DNA of 16,794 nucleotides from CALFXN01 sp937957815 (lineage in GTDB: Bacteria > Synergistota > Synergistia > Synergistales > Aminobacteriaceae). The DNA lies in the NCBI GenBank assembly GCA_036788195.1, contig DAIQNX010000053.1, forward strand, positions 1-16,794, in the 5' to 3' direction. Position 1 is the stretch's first letter. Each line of letters begins with the position of its first letter. Under the pieces are notes generated by a model. That model had not been told where the DNA came from and did no database searches. It saw nothing but the letters and a program-made list of their open reading frames with translations. Shown piece by piece: positions 1-7,199 of the stretch. The translations under genes and the position numbers were made by a program.

Positions 1-978
1 GGCGAACGAAGTGAGCGGAGCGAGCGCCTCGGTCTTCTCGGCGACGGTCTTCCCGAGGTCGGCCGCAAGCGTCCGTTCGATCGCGCCGTAGAGCGCGCTC
101 TGCGGATTCGCGAGGGCGACCCTCACGTGCTCGACGTCGTCGTCGCCGGCGATCGACCGGGGCTCGGGTTCCTTTTCGCCCTCGTATCCCGCGAACGCGA
201 CCTGGCTCTTGCGCGGCGAGCTCCCGATCGTGTTCGTTCCGTCTGAGACATACGCCCCCGAGACGTTGTCCGGCGTGTTCTGCCGAATGACGCTCCCCGA
301 GAGATTCGTCGTCCCGAGGCTCGCCGTCCGGATGCCTCCCCCGATTCCCGAAGAAGCGCTGTTGCCGGTCACGGTGCACCGCGTCAGGGTCACCTCGCCG
401 CTCTCGTTGTGGACGCCGCCCCCGGCGCCCTTGTCGCCGCCGTTGTAGATCGTTCCCGTGACGGTATTTCCCGTGATCGTGCAGTCGAGCAGCGTCGCTC
501 TCGCGGTGTAGTCGATGGTCATGTTCATGACGCCGCCGCCCCGGACCCACGCCGTGTTGCCCTGGATCGTGCAGTTTTCCATCCTCAGCGTCGCGAGATT
601 GTACACCCCGCCGCCGTACTGCTGCGTCCGTCCGCCCGTGATCGTCAGATTCCGCATGGTGCACGAGGCCCCCGAATTGACGCAGATAACGCCTTCGAGG
701 GTGCTCGTCTGCGTAATCGTCACCGGTCCCGTAATGGTCACGCTCTTCCCGGGCCAGACGTTCAGCAGGCTCGTCAGCGTGACGGTTTTCACGCCACTCG
801 CGAAACGGATTTCGTCCCCGTTGGCGCAATTGCCGATCGCGTGCCGCAATGTCCCCCGGTCATACGTATCGCCGCCGCTCGTCACCGTCCACACGGCGGC
901 GTCCGCAGCGGACGCCGCGCAGAGAAACGCCGCCATCGCAATGACGGAAAGCATCGATCCGAAAACGCCGTGTCGCAT
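1..978 (-). CDS. Secreted right-handed beta-helix protein (partial, continues past left edge)
   Basis: The frame is open from the ATG at 978 down to base 1 (326 residues, no stop), so the C-terminus lies outside the window. A GGGGAGG ribosome site sits just upstream. Residues 1-27 form a signal peptide (basic start, hydrophobic SMLSVIAMAAFLCAASA, Ala-rich cleavage region). Next comes a segment like the CSLREAI-type start of Pmp-like beta-helix proteins (GTLRHAIGNCANGDEIRF), then about six beta-helix rungs with repeated motifs such as MRNLTITGG, MENCTIQGN, LLDCTITGN and LTRCTVTGN, and Gly-rich GGGVYN, GGGVMN, GGGVHN and GGGIRT turns. The last roughly 75 residues change to a charged, non-repetitive region. 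Proteins of this kind are exported or surface-exposed; substrate and role are unknown. The gene is separated from its upstream neighbour by about 350 bases and the MerR terminator, so it is likely transcribed alone. Confidence 0.85.
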   Translation of the reverse strand, partial: MRHGVFGSMLSVIAMAAFLCAASAADAAVWTVTSGGDTYDRGTLRHAIGNCANGDEIRFASGVKTVTLTSLLNVWPGKSVTITGPVTITQTSTLEGVICVNSGASCTMRNLTITGGRTQQYGGGVYNLATLRMENCTIQGNTAWVRGGGVMNMTIDYTARATLLDCTITGNTVTGTIYNGGDKGAGGGVHNESGEVTLTRCTVTGNSASSGIGGGIRTASLGTTNLSGSVIRQNTPDNVSGAYVSDGTNTIGSSPRKSQVAFAGYEGEKEPEPRSIAGDDDVEHVRVALANPQSALYGAIERTLAADLGKTVAEKTEALAPLTSFA

Positions 979-1276
979 TCTCTCAAAACCTCCCCGAATA
1001 TGTGAGTCCGTTTCGCTCAGATCGGAATGACGTCCCCCGACGCAAGAGATAGTCCCGTCATGAATCCGCGTTATGTCCGACGGCGCTATTCGCGCCCCTT
1101 CCGCACCGGCGGCCCCTGTCCCCGCGCCAATGTCGCATCCGGCGCCGACCGTATTCCCAAACCGCCGTTTCGTTTCATCGTATTCTCTTCTCCGCACTGA
1201 AAATCCATTCAGCATGAGCAGTGTGCGCCCTGACACAACGGCAGAGTTGCGAATCGTTTCCCTTCGTTCGAAGCCG
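979..1276. other. Intergenic region, no gene seen
   Basis: I find no convincing coding frame on either strand between the beta-helix gene and the MerR terminator. The only notable element is the strong ribosome site just upstream of the beta-helix start. The promoter of that gene must lie here on the minus strand, but I see no good -35/-10 pair. Confidence 0.5.
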
Positions 1277-1306
1277 AAAAAAGCGCCGGAGCGTCTCCCC
1301 CGGCGC
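1277..1306 (-). terminator. Rho-independent terminator after the MerR gene
   Basis: Read on the minus strand, GCGCCGG pairs perfectly with CCGGCGC around a 10-nt loop, followed at once by six T residues. It starts 21 bases past the MerR stop codon. Confidence 0.85.
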
Positions 1307-1327
1307 CGGCTTCCCATCCTGTACGCC

Positions 1328-2197
1328 TTATCGTTCCGGCTCGAGCACCGGGATGGCCACTTCGACCCGGCCATGGGGGGCTTTTTCGTCGTCGAACGGG
1401 AAATAGCACTCCTGAATCCTGCCCGTCACGACGAGCTTCCGGCTTTCGATCCAGTCCATGAGCCGTCCGAACGATTCGCCGATGTGGTCGTAGGGCCCCC
1501 GGTGAAGCGTCGCGGCCATCGTGCCGCCCGGAAGCGTTCGCCCCGTTTCGTGGTTCACGATCACGCATACGGTCGCGTCGAGCGTCGCGAACGGCGAAGC
1601 GACCGATGCGGGGGCCGGATTCTCGAAGGTGCAGAAGATCGGTGCGGAACAGGGATCGTACGTCGCGCCGACCTCGTCGAGCAACGGTTTCGCGGCTTCG
1701 CAGGCGAGGGTCCGCAGACGCGTCCTCGGGGCGCGGAAGGATGCCGCCAGAACGTGGGCCTCGGCCGTCCGGACCAGGCCGCAGGGTTCTACAGGCTCGT
1801 CGCAGAGCATGTTCTCGAGCGTCTCGAGCGACGTCCTGAGCGCCTCCATCTTCTGCCGGAGCGCGAGCTTCTGTTCCTCGACGAAACGGCGGACATCGCC
1901 GCATACCGCTCCGTTGAGCAGCGCCGCCATGTCCCGGACGGAAAAGTCGACATCGCGGAACCCCTGCAACAGACGGGCTTCCATCAACTGGGATACGAGG
2001 TATCGCCGATACCCCGTCCGGGCGTCCGTATGCGCCGGAACCAGAATGCCCCGATCGGCATAGAACCGGAGCATTCTCGGAGAAATCCCGCTTCTCCGGG
2101 AAAATTCCCCGATCGACAGAAGACGGGGAGCCAGCGCGCTGACCCGCTCCTCCGCGGAACACGCTCCGTTTTCGTCACGCGCCGGTTTCATGATCAC
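1328..2197 (-). CDS. MerR-family transcriptional regulator with GyrI-like effector-binding domain
   Basis: A 289-residue protein with the BmrR-like architecture: winged-helix MerR domain at about residues 26-94 (LSIGEFSRRSGISPRMLRFY, then ILVPAHTDARTGYRRY), a dimerising helix at about 100-130, and a GyrI/SOUL-type ligand pocket at about 140-287 (PGGTMAATLHRGPYDHIGES; AIPVLEPER end). Family members bind a promoter with a long spacer and activate it when a small hydrophobic or cationic ligand fills the C-terminal pocket. A GTG start at 2197 is preferred: it overlaps the upstream stop (GTGA) and GGGAGG lies 8 bases before it. An ATG two codons later is the alternative. It appears co-transcribed and translationally coupled with the small acidic gene upstream. 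No efflux pump or obvious target gene is adjacent, so the ligand cannot be guessed. Confidence 0.9.
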   Translation of the reverse strand: MIMKPARDENGACSAEERVSALAPRLLSIGEFSRRSGISPRMLRFYADRGILVPAHTDARTGYRRYLVSQLMEARLLQGFRDVDFSVRDMAALLNGAVCGDVRRFVEEQKLALRQKMEALRTSLETLENMLCDEPVEPCGLVRTAEAHVLAASFRAPRTRLRTLACEAAKPLLDEVGATYDPCSAPIFCTFENPAPASVASPFATLDATVCVIVNHETGRTLPGGTMAATLHRGPYDHIGESFGRLMDWIESRKLVVTGRIQECYFPFDDEKAPHGRVEVAIPVLEPER

Positions 2198-2481
2198 TCG
2201 CCGAACCTCCCGTCGTCGAAGAAGGTTCCGGCCGCGTTGAGCATCTCGAGGTCCTCGTCGGAAAGTCGTCCTTCGTCCTTGTCTCCGCGCGTTCGAAAAC
2301 CCTCCGCCATCGCGCAGACTTCCTCCCGGAGGTCTTCCAGTTCGACGAGCTGGAGTTCGAGCATCTCCTCCGCTTCGTCAAGAGCGGCGAGAACCGCCTT
2401 TTCGCGCCCTTCGCCAATCTCCTTCCTGACCCACTCGGGGTCGATGCCGAATGAACGCAGCCTTTTGTCGATATCGTCCAT
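2194..2481 (-). CDS. Small acidic hypothetical protein upstream of merR gene
   Basis: A 95-residue, strongly acidic protein, predicted almost all-helical; residues about 25-55 (AVLAALDEAEEMLELQLVEL) look like a coiled coil. I recognise no family. The ATG at 2481 has GGAGG about 9 bases upstream. Its TGA overlaps the GTG start of the MerR regulator, so the two are probably one operon with coupled translation. A role as a partner of the regulator is possible, but only the overlap supports it. Confidence 0.7.
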   Translation of the reverse strand: MDDIDKRLRSFGIDPEWVRKEIGEGREKAVLAALDEAEEMLELQLVELEDLREEVCAMAEGFRTRGDKDEGRLSDEDLEMLNAAGTFFDDGRFGE

Positions 2482-2560
2482 GGCGATCAGCCTCCGTCGC
2501 TTCGTACGGGTCGGGGCCGCTCCCTTGCGGCTACGCGAAGGAAACGGCCCTGGACACGCG

Positions 2561-2692
2561 TCAGATCTTTCCGTCGGACATCCCTTCGCCGCCGACGATT
2601 CCCTTCAGTTCGTCGTCGTTCAGCACGTCGGTCTTCCCGGTTTTGTCGAATGTCTTCTCTTCAACCTTCGGTTTTCCTTCTTCCCGCGCCAT
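2561..2692 (-). CDS. 43-residue peptide with double-glycine-leader-like C-terminus
   Basis: The ATG at 2692 is chosen because AAGGGGG lies about 9 bases upstream; a longer frame starting at 2758 has no such site. The product is charged at the N-terminus (MAREEGKPKVEEKTFDK) and then contains DVLNDDELKGIVGG followed by eight residues, EGMSDGKI. The L-x-x-x-E-L-x-x-I-x-GG pattern is the one seen in leaders cut by C39-peptidase ABC exporters in class II bacteriocins and some modified peptides. No exporter, modification enzyme or immunity gene is near, and the post-GG core is very short, so it could also be an unrelated small protein. It is upstream of the acidic-protein/MerR pair, 80 bases away on the same strand. 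Confidence 0.5.
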   Translation of the reverse strand: MAREEGKPKVEEKTFDKTGKTDVLNDDELKGIVGGEGMSDGKI

Positions 2693-2752
2693 TGCCGTTT
2701 CCCCCTTGATGTGCGAATGATGTCCCCGGTATCCAGAGCCAATCCTAAACCG

Positions 2753-2765
2753 TGACACGATGTCA
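2753..2765. promoter_or_regulatory. Inverted repeat TGACA-cga-TGTCA
   Basis: A perfect 5-bp inverted repeat with a 3-base centre in the gap between the phosphatase gene and the 43-residue peptide gene, about 60 bases upstream of the latter's start. It could be an operator for the peptide gene, but short palindromes of this size occur by chance. Confidence 0.25.
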
Positions 2766-2788
2766 GAGTCAAGAGCCCTCCGCCGGCG

Positions 2789-4783
2789 TCACGCGGTCGT
2801 TTTCATTTCCGGACCCTTGTAGCGGAAGCAGAGCATCGTGATGTCGTCGGACTGCTCGGCCCCGCCCACGAACAGGGAAATCCGTTCGCGCATGCGCTCG
2901 AGGAGGACGGTGCTCTCCGGATTTCCGAAGGACGTCTCGGAAAGCCACGTTTCGACGCGCGCCTCTCCGAGAAGCTCCTCGCGCCCGTTGAGCGCCTCGG
3001 TCACGCCGTCGGTGAACATAAAGATCGAATCGCCGGGCAGAAGCCTTCCGGCCCCCTCTTCGAACAACACTCCGCCGACGGCGCCGACGAGCGGCCCCTT
3101 CACGCGCGCCAGCGGAACGACGCGTCCGCCGGAGATCTTCCACGGGGAGGGGTGTCCTCCGTTCGCGTAGCGGAAGCTGCCGTCGCGAAGATCGACGGTG
3201 GCGCAGAAGAGCGTCACGAACATGCACGCGTCGTTGCCCTCGACGATCCGGTCGTTGACGGCCGACAGGAGCGCGGCCGGTCCGTCCGCCCTGTCGTCGG
3301 AAACCGAATCCGTCATGGACGCGAACGCCTTCATGAAACTCCGCGTCACGGCCATGAAGAGCGCGGCCGGAACTCCCTTGCCCGAAACGTCGCCGACGAC
3401 GAGAAGCAGATGGTTCCCGTCGGTCATGAAGAAGTCGTAGAAGTCGCCGCCGACTTCACGCGCGGGTTCGAGCATCGCGAAGAGGTCGATCCGGTCGTCC
3501 TTCGGGAACGGCGGGAACGTCCGCGGAATCAGGCTCATCTGGATGGACCGGGCGATATCGAGCTCGCTCTCGATGCGTTCGCGCGCGGCCGTCGTCGCCC
3601 GAAGCTCCTCGATATGGACGAGCAGACTGTCGCGCATCGACGTGAAGGACTCGGTCAGGCGCGCGACCTCGTCGTTGCCCGAGATCGGCGGCAACGGAGC
3701 GTCGAGCCTGCCGGACGCGAGAAGCTGCGTCGCGTCCTTGAGCGACCGGATCGGACGGCTGATGCGGCTCGCGACGAAGAGCGACACCGCCAGCATTCCG
3801 GCCATTCCGGCGAGCCCGAGGAGGAATTGCGTCCGGCTCAGCCGGTTTACGCCGGCGAGGATTTCCTTTTCCGGAAAGACGATCCCGAGCGACCAGCCCA
3901 TTCCCTCGATCGGCTGGTGCCAGACGAGAAGGCGCCTGTCGCGCTTTCTGTCGTGATACCTGAAGAGCCCTCTCTTTCCCTCGACCATCCGGCGCCCGAG
4001 ATCCCAGAGTTCGGGGTTCCCCTCCTCTTCGGAGATCGAGAAGACGGTCTCCTTCATGATGATCTCGCGCCTCGGGTGCGACACGATCGTTCCGTTCGCG
4101 GTGATCAGAAAGATATATCCGTTGTTCCCGACATTCATCGTCGAGATCGCGTTCGTGAGCCAGTGAAGCTCGATCGACGTCCCGATCGACGCGAGGTAGC
4201 GCCAGTTCTCGTCGTAGATCGGAACGCAGTAGTCCACGACCATGGACCCCGTCCCCTCGTTGCCGAAGAACGGCTCGGTCCAGACGGGTTTCCCGAGCTG
4301 CAATGGAAGCTGGTACCAGTCCCATACGGTCCAGTCGTACACTTCGGCGAGGTTGCGCCACCCGATCGTCGAATCCTGACGGTAGACGAACGGGCAGAAG
4401 TTGTCGAGCAGCGCGTCCCCCGTCTGCCGGGAGAACCCCACGAACAGGCCCGACACCTCGGGGTGCGGCTCGATCAGGCTTTTCATCACGTCGCGGAGCT
4501 GTTCGGGATCCGGCCTGAACGAACGCAGGATCGTCGCGAGATCGTGCGTCACCGCCTCGGCGACGCGGGGAATTCTGCGGATCTTGCTTGCGGTGGCCTC
4601 GCCGAGGTTTTCGATGCGGGCGTGGAACTCCGCCTCCATCGCCCCGACGGAGCTCACATAGCCGTACGCGATGATGAGAAGGAAAATCAGTCCGACGCCC
4701 GCCATCGTCATGAGCGCGAGCTTCCCAGCGATCGAGAGTCCCGTACGGGCGCTTCCGAGGAACGACGAACGCCTAACGGACAT
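2789..4783 (-). CDS. Membrane Cache-HAMP-PP2C serine phosphatase (RsbU/SpoIIE-type)
   Basis: A 664-residue receptor phosphatase. TM helix 1 is at about 22-43. A periplasmic double-Cache-like sensor spans about 50-315 (WYQLP, VWTEPFFG, MVVDYCVPIYD and GNNGYIFLITANGTIVSHP are typical). TM helix 2 is at about 318-339, HAMP at 340-393, and a linker helix at 390-415 (ELDIARSIQMSLIP, the usual lead-in). The PP2C/SpoIIE domain at 430-655 carries its metal-binding motifs: GGDFYDFF (445-452), GDVSGKG (464-470), FTDGVTEA (590-597) and SDDITM (645-650). Such enzymes dephosphorylate a STAS anti-anti-sigma factor when the sensor is engaged. A STAS protein and its kinase are encoded in the same operon. The start overlaps the end of the binding-protein gene by 11 bases, which suggests coupled translation. 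No catalytic residue looks lost. Confidence 0.93.
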   Translation of the reverse strand: MSVRRSSFLGSARTGLSIAGKLALMTMAGVGLIFLLIIAYGYVSSVGAMEAEFHARIENLGEATASKIRRIPRVAEAVTHDLATILRSFRPDPEQLRDVMKSLIEPHPEVSGLFVGFSRQTGDALLDNFCPFVYRQDSTIGWRNLAEVYDWTVWDWYQLPLQLGKPVWTEPFFGNEGTGSMVVDYCVPIYDENWRYLASIGTSIELHWLTNAISTMNVGNNGYIFLITANGTIVSHPRREIIMKETVFSISEEEGNPELWDLGRRMVEGKRGLFRYHDRKRDRRLLVWHQPIEGMGWSLGIVFPEKEILAGVNRLSRTQFLLGLAGMAGMLAVSLFVASRISRPIRSLKDATQLLASGRLDAPLPPISGNDEVARLTESFTSMRDSLLVHIEELRATTAARERIESELDIARSIQMSLIPRTFPPFPKDDRIDLFAMLEPAREVGGDFYDFFMTDGNHLLLVVGDVSGKGVPAALFMAVTRSFMKAFASMTDSVSDDRADGPAALLSAVNDRIVEGNDACMFVTLFCATVDLRDGSFRYANGGHPSPWKISGGRVVPLARVKGPLVGAVGGVLFEEGAGRLLPGDSIFMFTDGVTEALNGREELLGEARVETWLSETSFGNPESTVLLERMRERISLFVGGAEQSDDITMLCFRYKGPEMKTTA

Positions 4784-5846
4784 CGAAAGACACCGCCCCT
4801 CTCGGGGTCGTCCCTTCGACGCCGATCGGATGGAAAACGTCGTAGGACACGTTCCACTGGTCTCCGACGAACACTTCGTCCATCATCGCGACGGTGCGCT
4901 CGTAGGCGCTTTTCGAAAGGACGCCGGGGGTCCACGGAAGTGTTCCCGAATCCGACGACTCCGGGAAGATCGATGGAAGGATCGTCGTGAGCATCGAACG
5001 GAGAAGCAGTCTGTTGACGGTGTAGCCGACCCCGTCGGCCAGGCGCGCGATCAGATCGACCGCTTCGTCGGGGTGCGCGGCGGCGTATCGCCACCCTTCG
5101 AGCGACGCGTCCAGGACGTCGCGACACAGGGCGGGATCGCTCCTCCACGTCTGTTCGAGGCAGTAGATCCCGTCTTCGGGAAAGTCGTATCCTTCCCCGC
5201 GCAGAGGGATCACCGTCAGATCTTCCGGACGGTACCCCGCCTGGAGGATGCGGATGTATTCGTTGTAGGACATCGCGTTACACGCGTCGACGGCGCCGCG
5301 AAGAAACAGGTCGACCGAGAAGAACTGGGGGCGGATCACCGGCCAGATGCGCTGCGCGTTGAAGAGCTTCTTGTACGCGCCCGAGAAGTGGTCGCCCCAG
5401 AGGCTCATCTTGCGGCCGTTCAAGTCCGCGACCGTCTTGATGCCGCTTTTCTTCTTCGCGACGATCAGGAGATTGCCCCGGTTCACGATCTGCCCCACGT
5501 TCACGAGCCGGAGCGTCTCCGAGCGGAAGCGAAGCGCTCCGGTCAGGAACATCGTCGAAAACGTCGTCCGGCCGGACCGCAGCTCCTCGACGACGTCGAC
5601 GTCGGCCCCTCCCCGCCGGATCTCCATATCGATCCCGCGCGCGCGGAAGAACCCCTTTTCGAGCGCCATGTAGTAGCCCGCGAACTGCGTCTGGGGGTAC
5701 CAGTGAAGCGTCATCGACGCCTTCCGGAGCGGCGGGGCGGACATCTCCGCCATCGCCGGACCCGCGAACGCCATCGCGGCGAGAAACGCGCACAAACGGG
5801 CGAACCGGCGAAACGCCGGTTTCCGGAACGTACTTTCGGCGGTCAT
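4773..5846 (-). CDS. Periplasmic NMT1/THI5-like substrate-binding protein
   Basis: A 357-residue exported protein. The signal peptide covers about residues 1-33 (RR at 13-14, hydrophobic LCAFLAAMAFAGPAMA, cleavage after AMA). The mature protein begins with the family signature MTLHWYPQTQFAGYYMALEKGFF and continues with GIDMEI, then VEELRSGRTTFSTMF and GIKTVADLNGRKMSLWG. This is the NMT1/THI5-like group of ABC-type binding proteins, which bind pyrimidines, sulfonates, nitrate or similar small molecules. No permease or ATPase gene is adjacent. Instead it lies between the anti-sigma kinase (4-base ATGA overlap) and the Cache-domain phosphatase (11-base overlap). I infer that it presents a ligand to the phosphatase's periplasmic domain rather than, or as well as, feeding a transporter encoded elsewhere. 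Confidence 0.88.
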   Translation of the reverse strand: MTAESTFRKPAFRRFARLCAFLAAMAFAGPAMAEMSAPPLRKASMTLHWYPQTQFAGYYMALEKGFFRARGIDMEIRRGGADVDVVEELRSGRTTFSTMFLTGALRFRSETLRLVNVGQIVNRGNLLIVAKKKSGIKTVADLNGRKMSLWGDHFSGAYKKLFNAQRIWPVIRPQFFSVDLFLRGAVDACNAMSYNEYIRILQAGYRPEDLTVIPLRGEGYDFPEDGIYCLEQTWRSDPALCRDVLDASLEGWRYAAAHPDEAVDLIARLADGVGYTVNRLLLRSMLTTILPSIFPESSDSGTLPWTPGVLSKSAYERTVAMMDEVFVGDQWNVSYDVFHPIGVEGTTPRGAVSFDVR

Positions 5847-6313
5847 TCGGGTTTCGTCACGACGATTTTCAGACAGTTCAGGTTCCCCCTGCGGGCATAG
5901 TGGACTTCGTCCATGGTCCGCCGGACGAGCAGGATGCCGAGCCCGCCCGCCTCGCGTTCCATCAGTGGACGGGAAACGTCCGGATCCTCGAGCGCGAGCG
6001 GGTCGAACGGGACGCCGTTATCGACGAACTCGACCGAAAAGGATCCGGGCGTATCCTCGATCCGGATCGTCACCTCGCCCGGAGGCGTCTGATAGGCATA
6101 GGAGCAGATGTTGACGACGATCTCTTCGAGCGCGAGGTCGAGGTGCGACAGACGCCTCGGCGGCAACGTGCCGTCCTCGGCGATCTCCATCACGAAGGCG
6201 CGCATCTCCTCGAGACAATCGAGCGAGGCCGGCCACGTGCGTTCCCCGCGAACGCCCCCCGCGATCGCGTTTTCCCCTGCGTTCAGGACAGATCCGTTGG
6301 ACTCGTTCATCAT
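5843..6313 (-). CDS. Anti-sigma-factor-type serine kinase (HATPase_c, RsbW/SpoIIAB-like)
   Basis: A 156-residue single-domain GHKL ATPase. The N box is at about 60-74 (LALEEIVVNICSYAY, with the Glu and Asn for Mg-ATP), the G1 box at 97-104 (VDNGVPFD), and the G2 region at 122-130 (AGGLGILLV). Proteins of this type bind a sigma factor or other target and phosphorylate the STAS partner encoded just upstream. The ATG ATG at 6313 is preceded by GGAGG at good spacing; a much longer frame upstream is only a shadow of the STAS gene. It lies 20 bases after the STAS gene, and its stop overlaps the binding-protein start by ATGA. No sigma factor gene is present in the window, so the regulated target is unknown. 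Confidence 0.9.
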   Translation of the reverse strand: MMNESNGSVLNAGENAIAGGVRGERTWPASLDCLEEMRAFVMEIAEDGTLPPRRLSHLDLALEEIVVNICSYAYQTPPGEVTIRIEDTPGSFSVEFVDNGVPFDPLALEDPDVSRPLMEREAGGLGILLVRRTMDEVHYARRGNLNCLKIVVTKPE

Positions 6314-6333
6314 CGTCGTTCTCCTCCGTTTCC

Positions 6334-6669
6334 CTACTCGGGCAGCAGGCCGATGGCCTCCTCCCGGCTTTTCGTTACCGGAAGGAAGCTGTCGAAACCG
6401 GAGACGCCGAAGACCTCCTCGACGACGCCGGACATTCCGAAAAGCACGAGCTTGCCGCCGAGCGGAAGCAGGCGCTTCGCGAGCACGAGAATCGACCTCA
6501 GCCCCGCGCTGCTGATGTATTCCAGCTCGGTGAAGTCCAGAACGACGTTGCGGCACTCCCACGAGAGGGCCGTCTTTTCGAAATCCTGGGCGGCCTTCGT
6601 GTCGAGCCGTCCCGTCAGCAGGGCCACACGCCCCTTCGCCTCATCCTCGAATTTCATCTCGAACACCAT
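6334..6669 (-). CDS. STAS-domain anti-sigma factor antagonist (RsbV/SpoIIAA-like)
   Basis: A 111-residue single STAS domain. It has the family order: GRLDTKAAQDFE near residues 20-31, VVLDFTELEYISSAGLRSIL at 42-61, and GGKLVLFGMSGVVEEVFGVSGFDSFLPV at 71-98. The phosphorylated serine should be Ser54 in the ISSAGL loop; most relatives have Asp where Ser53 stands. It is the first gene of the four-gene partner-switching operon. GGGAG lies about 7 bases before the ATG at 6669. In the standard model the unphosphorylated form captures the HATPase kinase; the kinase inactivates it and the PP2C phosphatase restores it. Confidence 0.92.
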   Translation of the reverse strand: MVFEMKFEDEAKGRVALLTGRLDTKAAQDFEKTALSWECRNVVLDFTELEYISSAGLRSILVLAKRLLPLGGKLVLFGMSGVVEEVFGVSGFDSFLPVTKSREEAIGLLPE

Positions 6670-6718
6670 CGATCACTCCCAACGAAAGAAATCGCAGAGA
6701 ACGTTCCCTGATCCACAC

Positions 6719-6758
6719 AAAACATCCGGATGGGTCTTCGGAGACCTTCCCTCCGGAT
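6719..6758 (-). promoter_or_regulatory. Two-tier leader hairpin upstream of the STAS gene (possible attenuator)
   Basis: ATCCGGA (6724-6730) pairs perfectly with TCCGGAT (6752-6758), and inside it GGTCT pairs with AGACC around a 4-base loop. Read on the minus strand the structure is followed by four T residues. It sits about 55 bases before the STAS start, inside the likely transcript leader, so it may act as an attenuator or stabilise the mRNA. Confidence 0.4.
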
Positions 6759-6851
6759 CGGGAAACTCATTTCTCCCTGACAAAACGTTGCCCGAAGAAA
6801 AGAAAAAATTATCTCAAGTCAAACAAGAATTCGGTTCATATAGATTTTCCT

Positions 6852-6879
6852 ATTATACGCAATCCGTCGGGTTGCGGAA
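6852..6879 (-). promoter_or_regulatory. Candidate promoter of the partner-switching operon
   Basis: On the minus strand there is an exact TATAAT at 6857-6852. The best -35 candidate is TTCCGC, 16 bases upstream, which is a weak match. Transcription from here would give a leader of about 175 bases that includes the two-tier hairpin. Confidence 0.4.
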
Positions 6880-7096
6880 GATGCCTGCGGAGAAATACGC
6901 CGTTTCTCCCTTTTGGCGGGATGTCGTGTTCCGTACTTGCAACCGGCTCGGCGGAGCGTCTACTAGTGCGCCTCAAACGATGGAGGCGTCTGCGGCCGCC
7001 CTTCCCGACGGCGAAGAATCCGGGTCCCGGAACGCGGCATCGAAGGCCCTTGAATCGAACCGTAACTCGAAAGTCTCATAGTCGACGCAATGTATA

Positions 7097-7125
7097 TTTA
7101 CAAGCGTTTAGATATGTGATACATT
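7097..7125 (+). promoter_or_regulatory. Candidate promoter of the TSUP transporter gene
   Basis: TTTACA (7097-7102), 17 bases, then TACATT (7120-7125), with a TG one base before the -10 (extended -10, TGATACATT). It lies 75 bases upstream of the chosen ATG. Confidence 0.4.
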
Positions 7126-7199
7126 GCCATCCAAACGACGCAATCATTCAATAAACGACCATCCAAGAGAAAAAGCAAGAATTGCGGGGAGACGAGGAC

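Larger units (their letters stand above)
6670..7199. other. 530-bp divergent intergenic region with promoters and hairpins
   Basis: The region lies between the partner-switching operon (minus) and the TSUP transporter (plus). It is clearly richer in A and T than its surroundings, especially 6780-6860. It contains the hairpin and promoter candidates listed separately. I see no convincing gene, tRNA or other structural RNA. An inverted repeat GGAGAAA-n7-TTTCTCC at 6889-6909 lies just upstream of the minus-strand promoter candidate and could be a regulator site. Confidence 0.5.

Noticed and set aside
1073..2755. Long plus-strand open frame (560 codons) opposite the MerR region
   Set aside because: It is antisense to three genes with clear motifs and ribosome sites, and its product is Arg/Pro-rich without any domain. 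GC-rich codon use on the other strand creates it.
3152..5900. Long plus-strand frames opposite the phosphatase and binding-protein genes
   Set aside because: Mirror-frame shadows of well-supported minus-strand genes; the products are rich in Arg, Asp and Val with no recognisable motif.
5843..6562. 239-codon version of the anti-sigma kinase
   Set aside because: The first 83 codons overlap the STAS gene in another frame and are Arg-rich; the ATG at 6313 has the ribosome site and gives a normal-length family member.
7030..7080. Possible tRNA on the minus strand because of a GGTTCGATTC stretch
   Set aside because: The flanking bases do not form a T-arm or acceptor stem and no anticodon arm can be placed.
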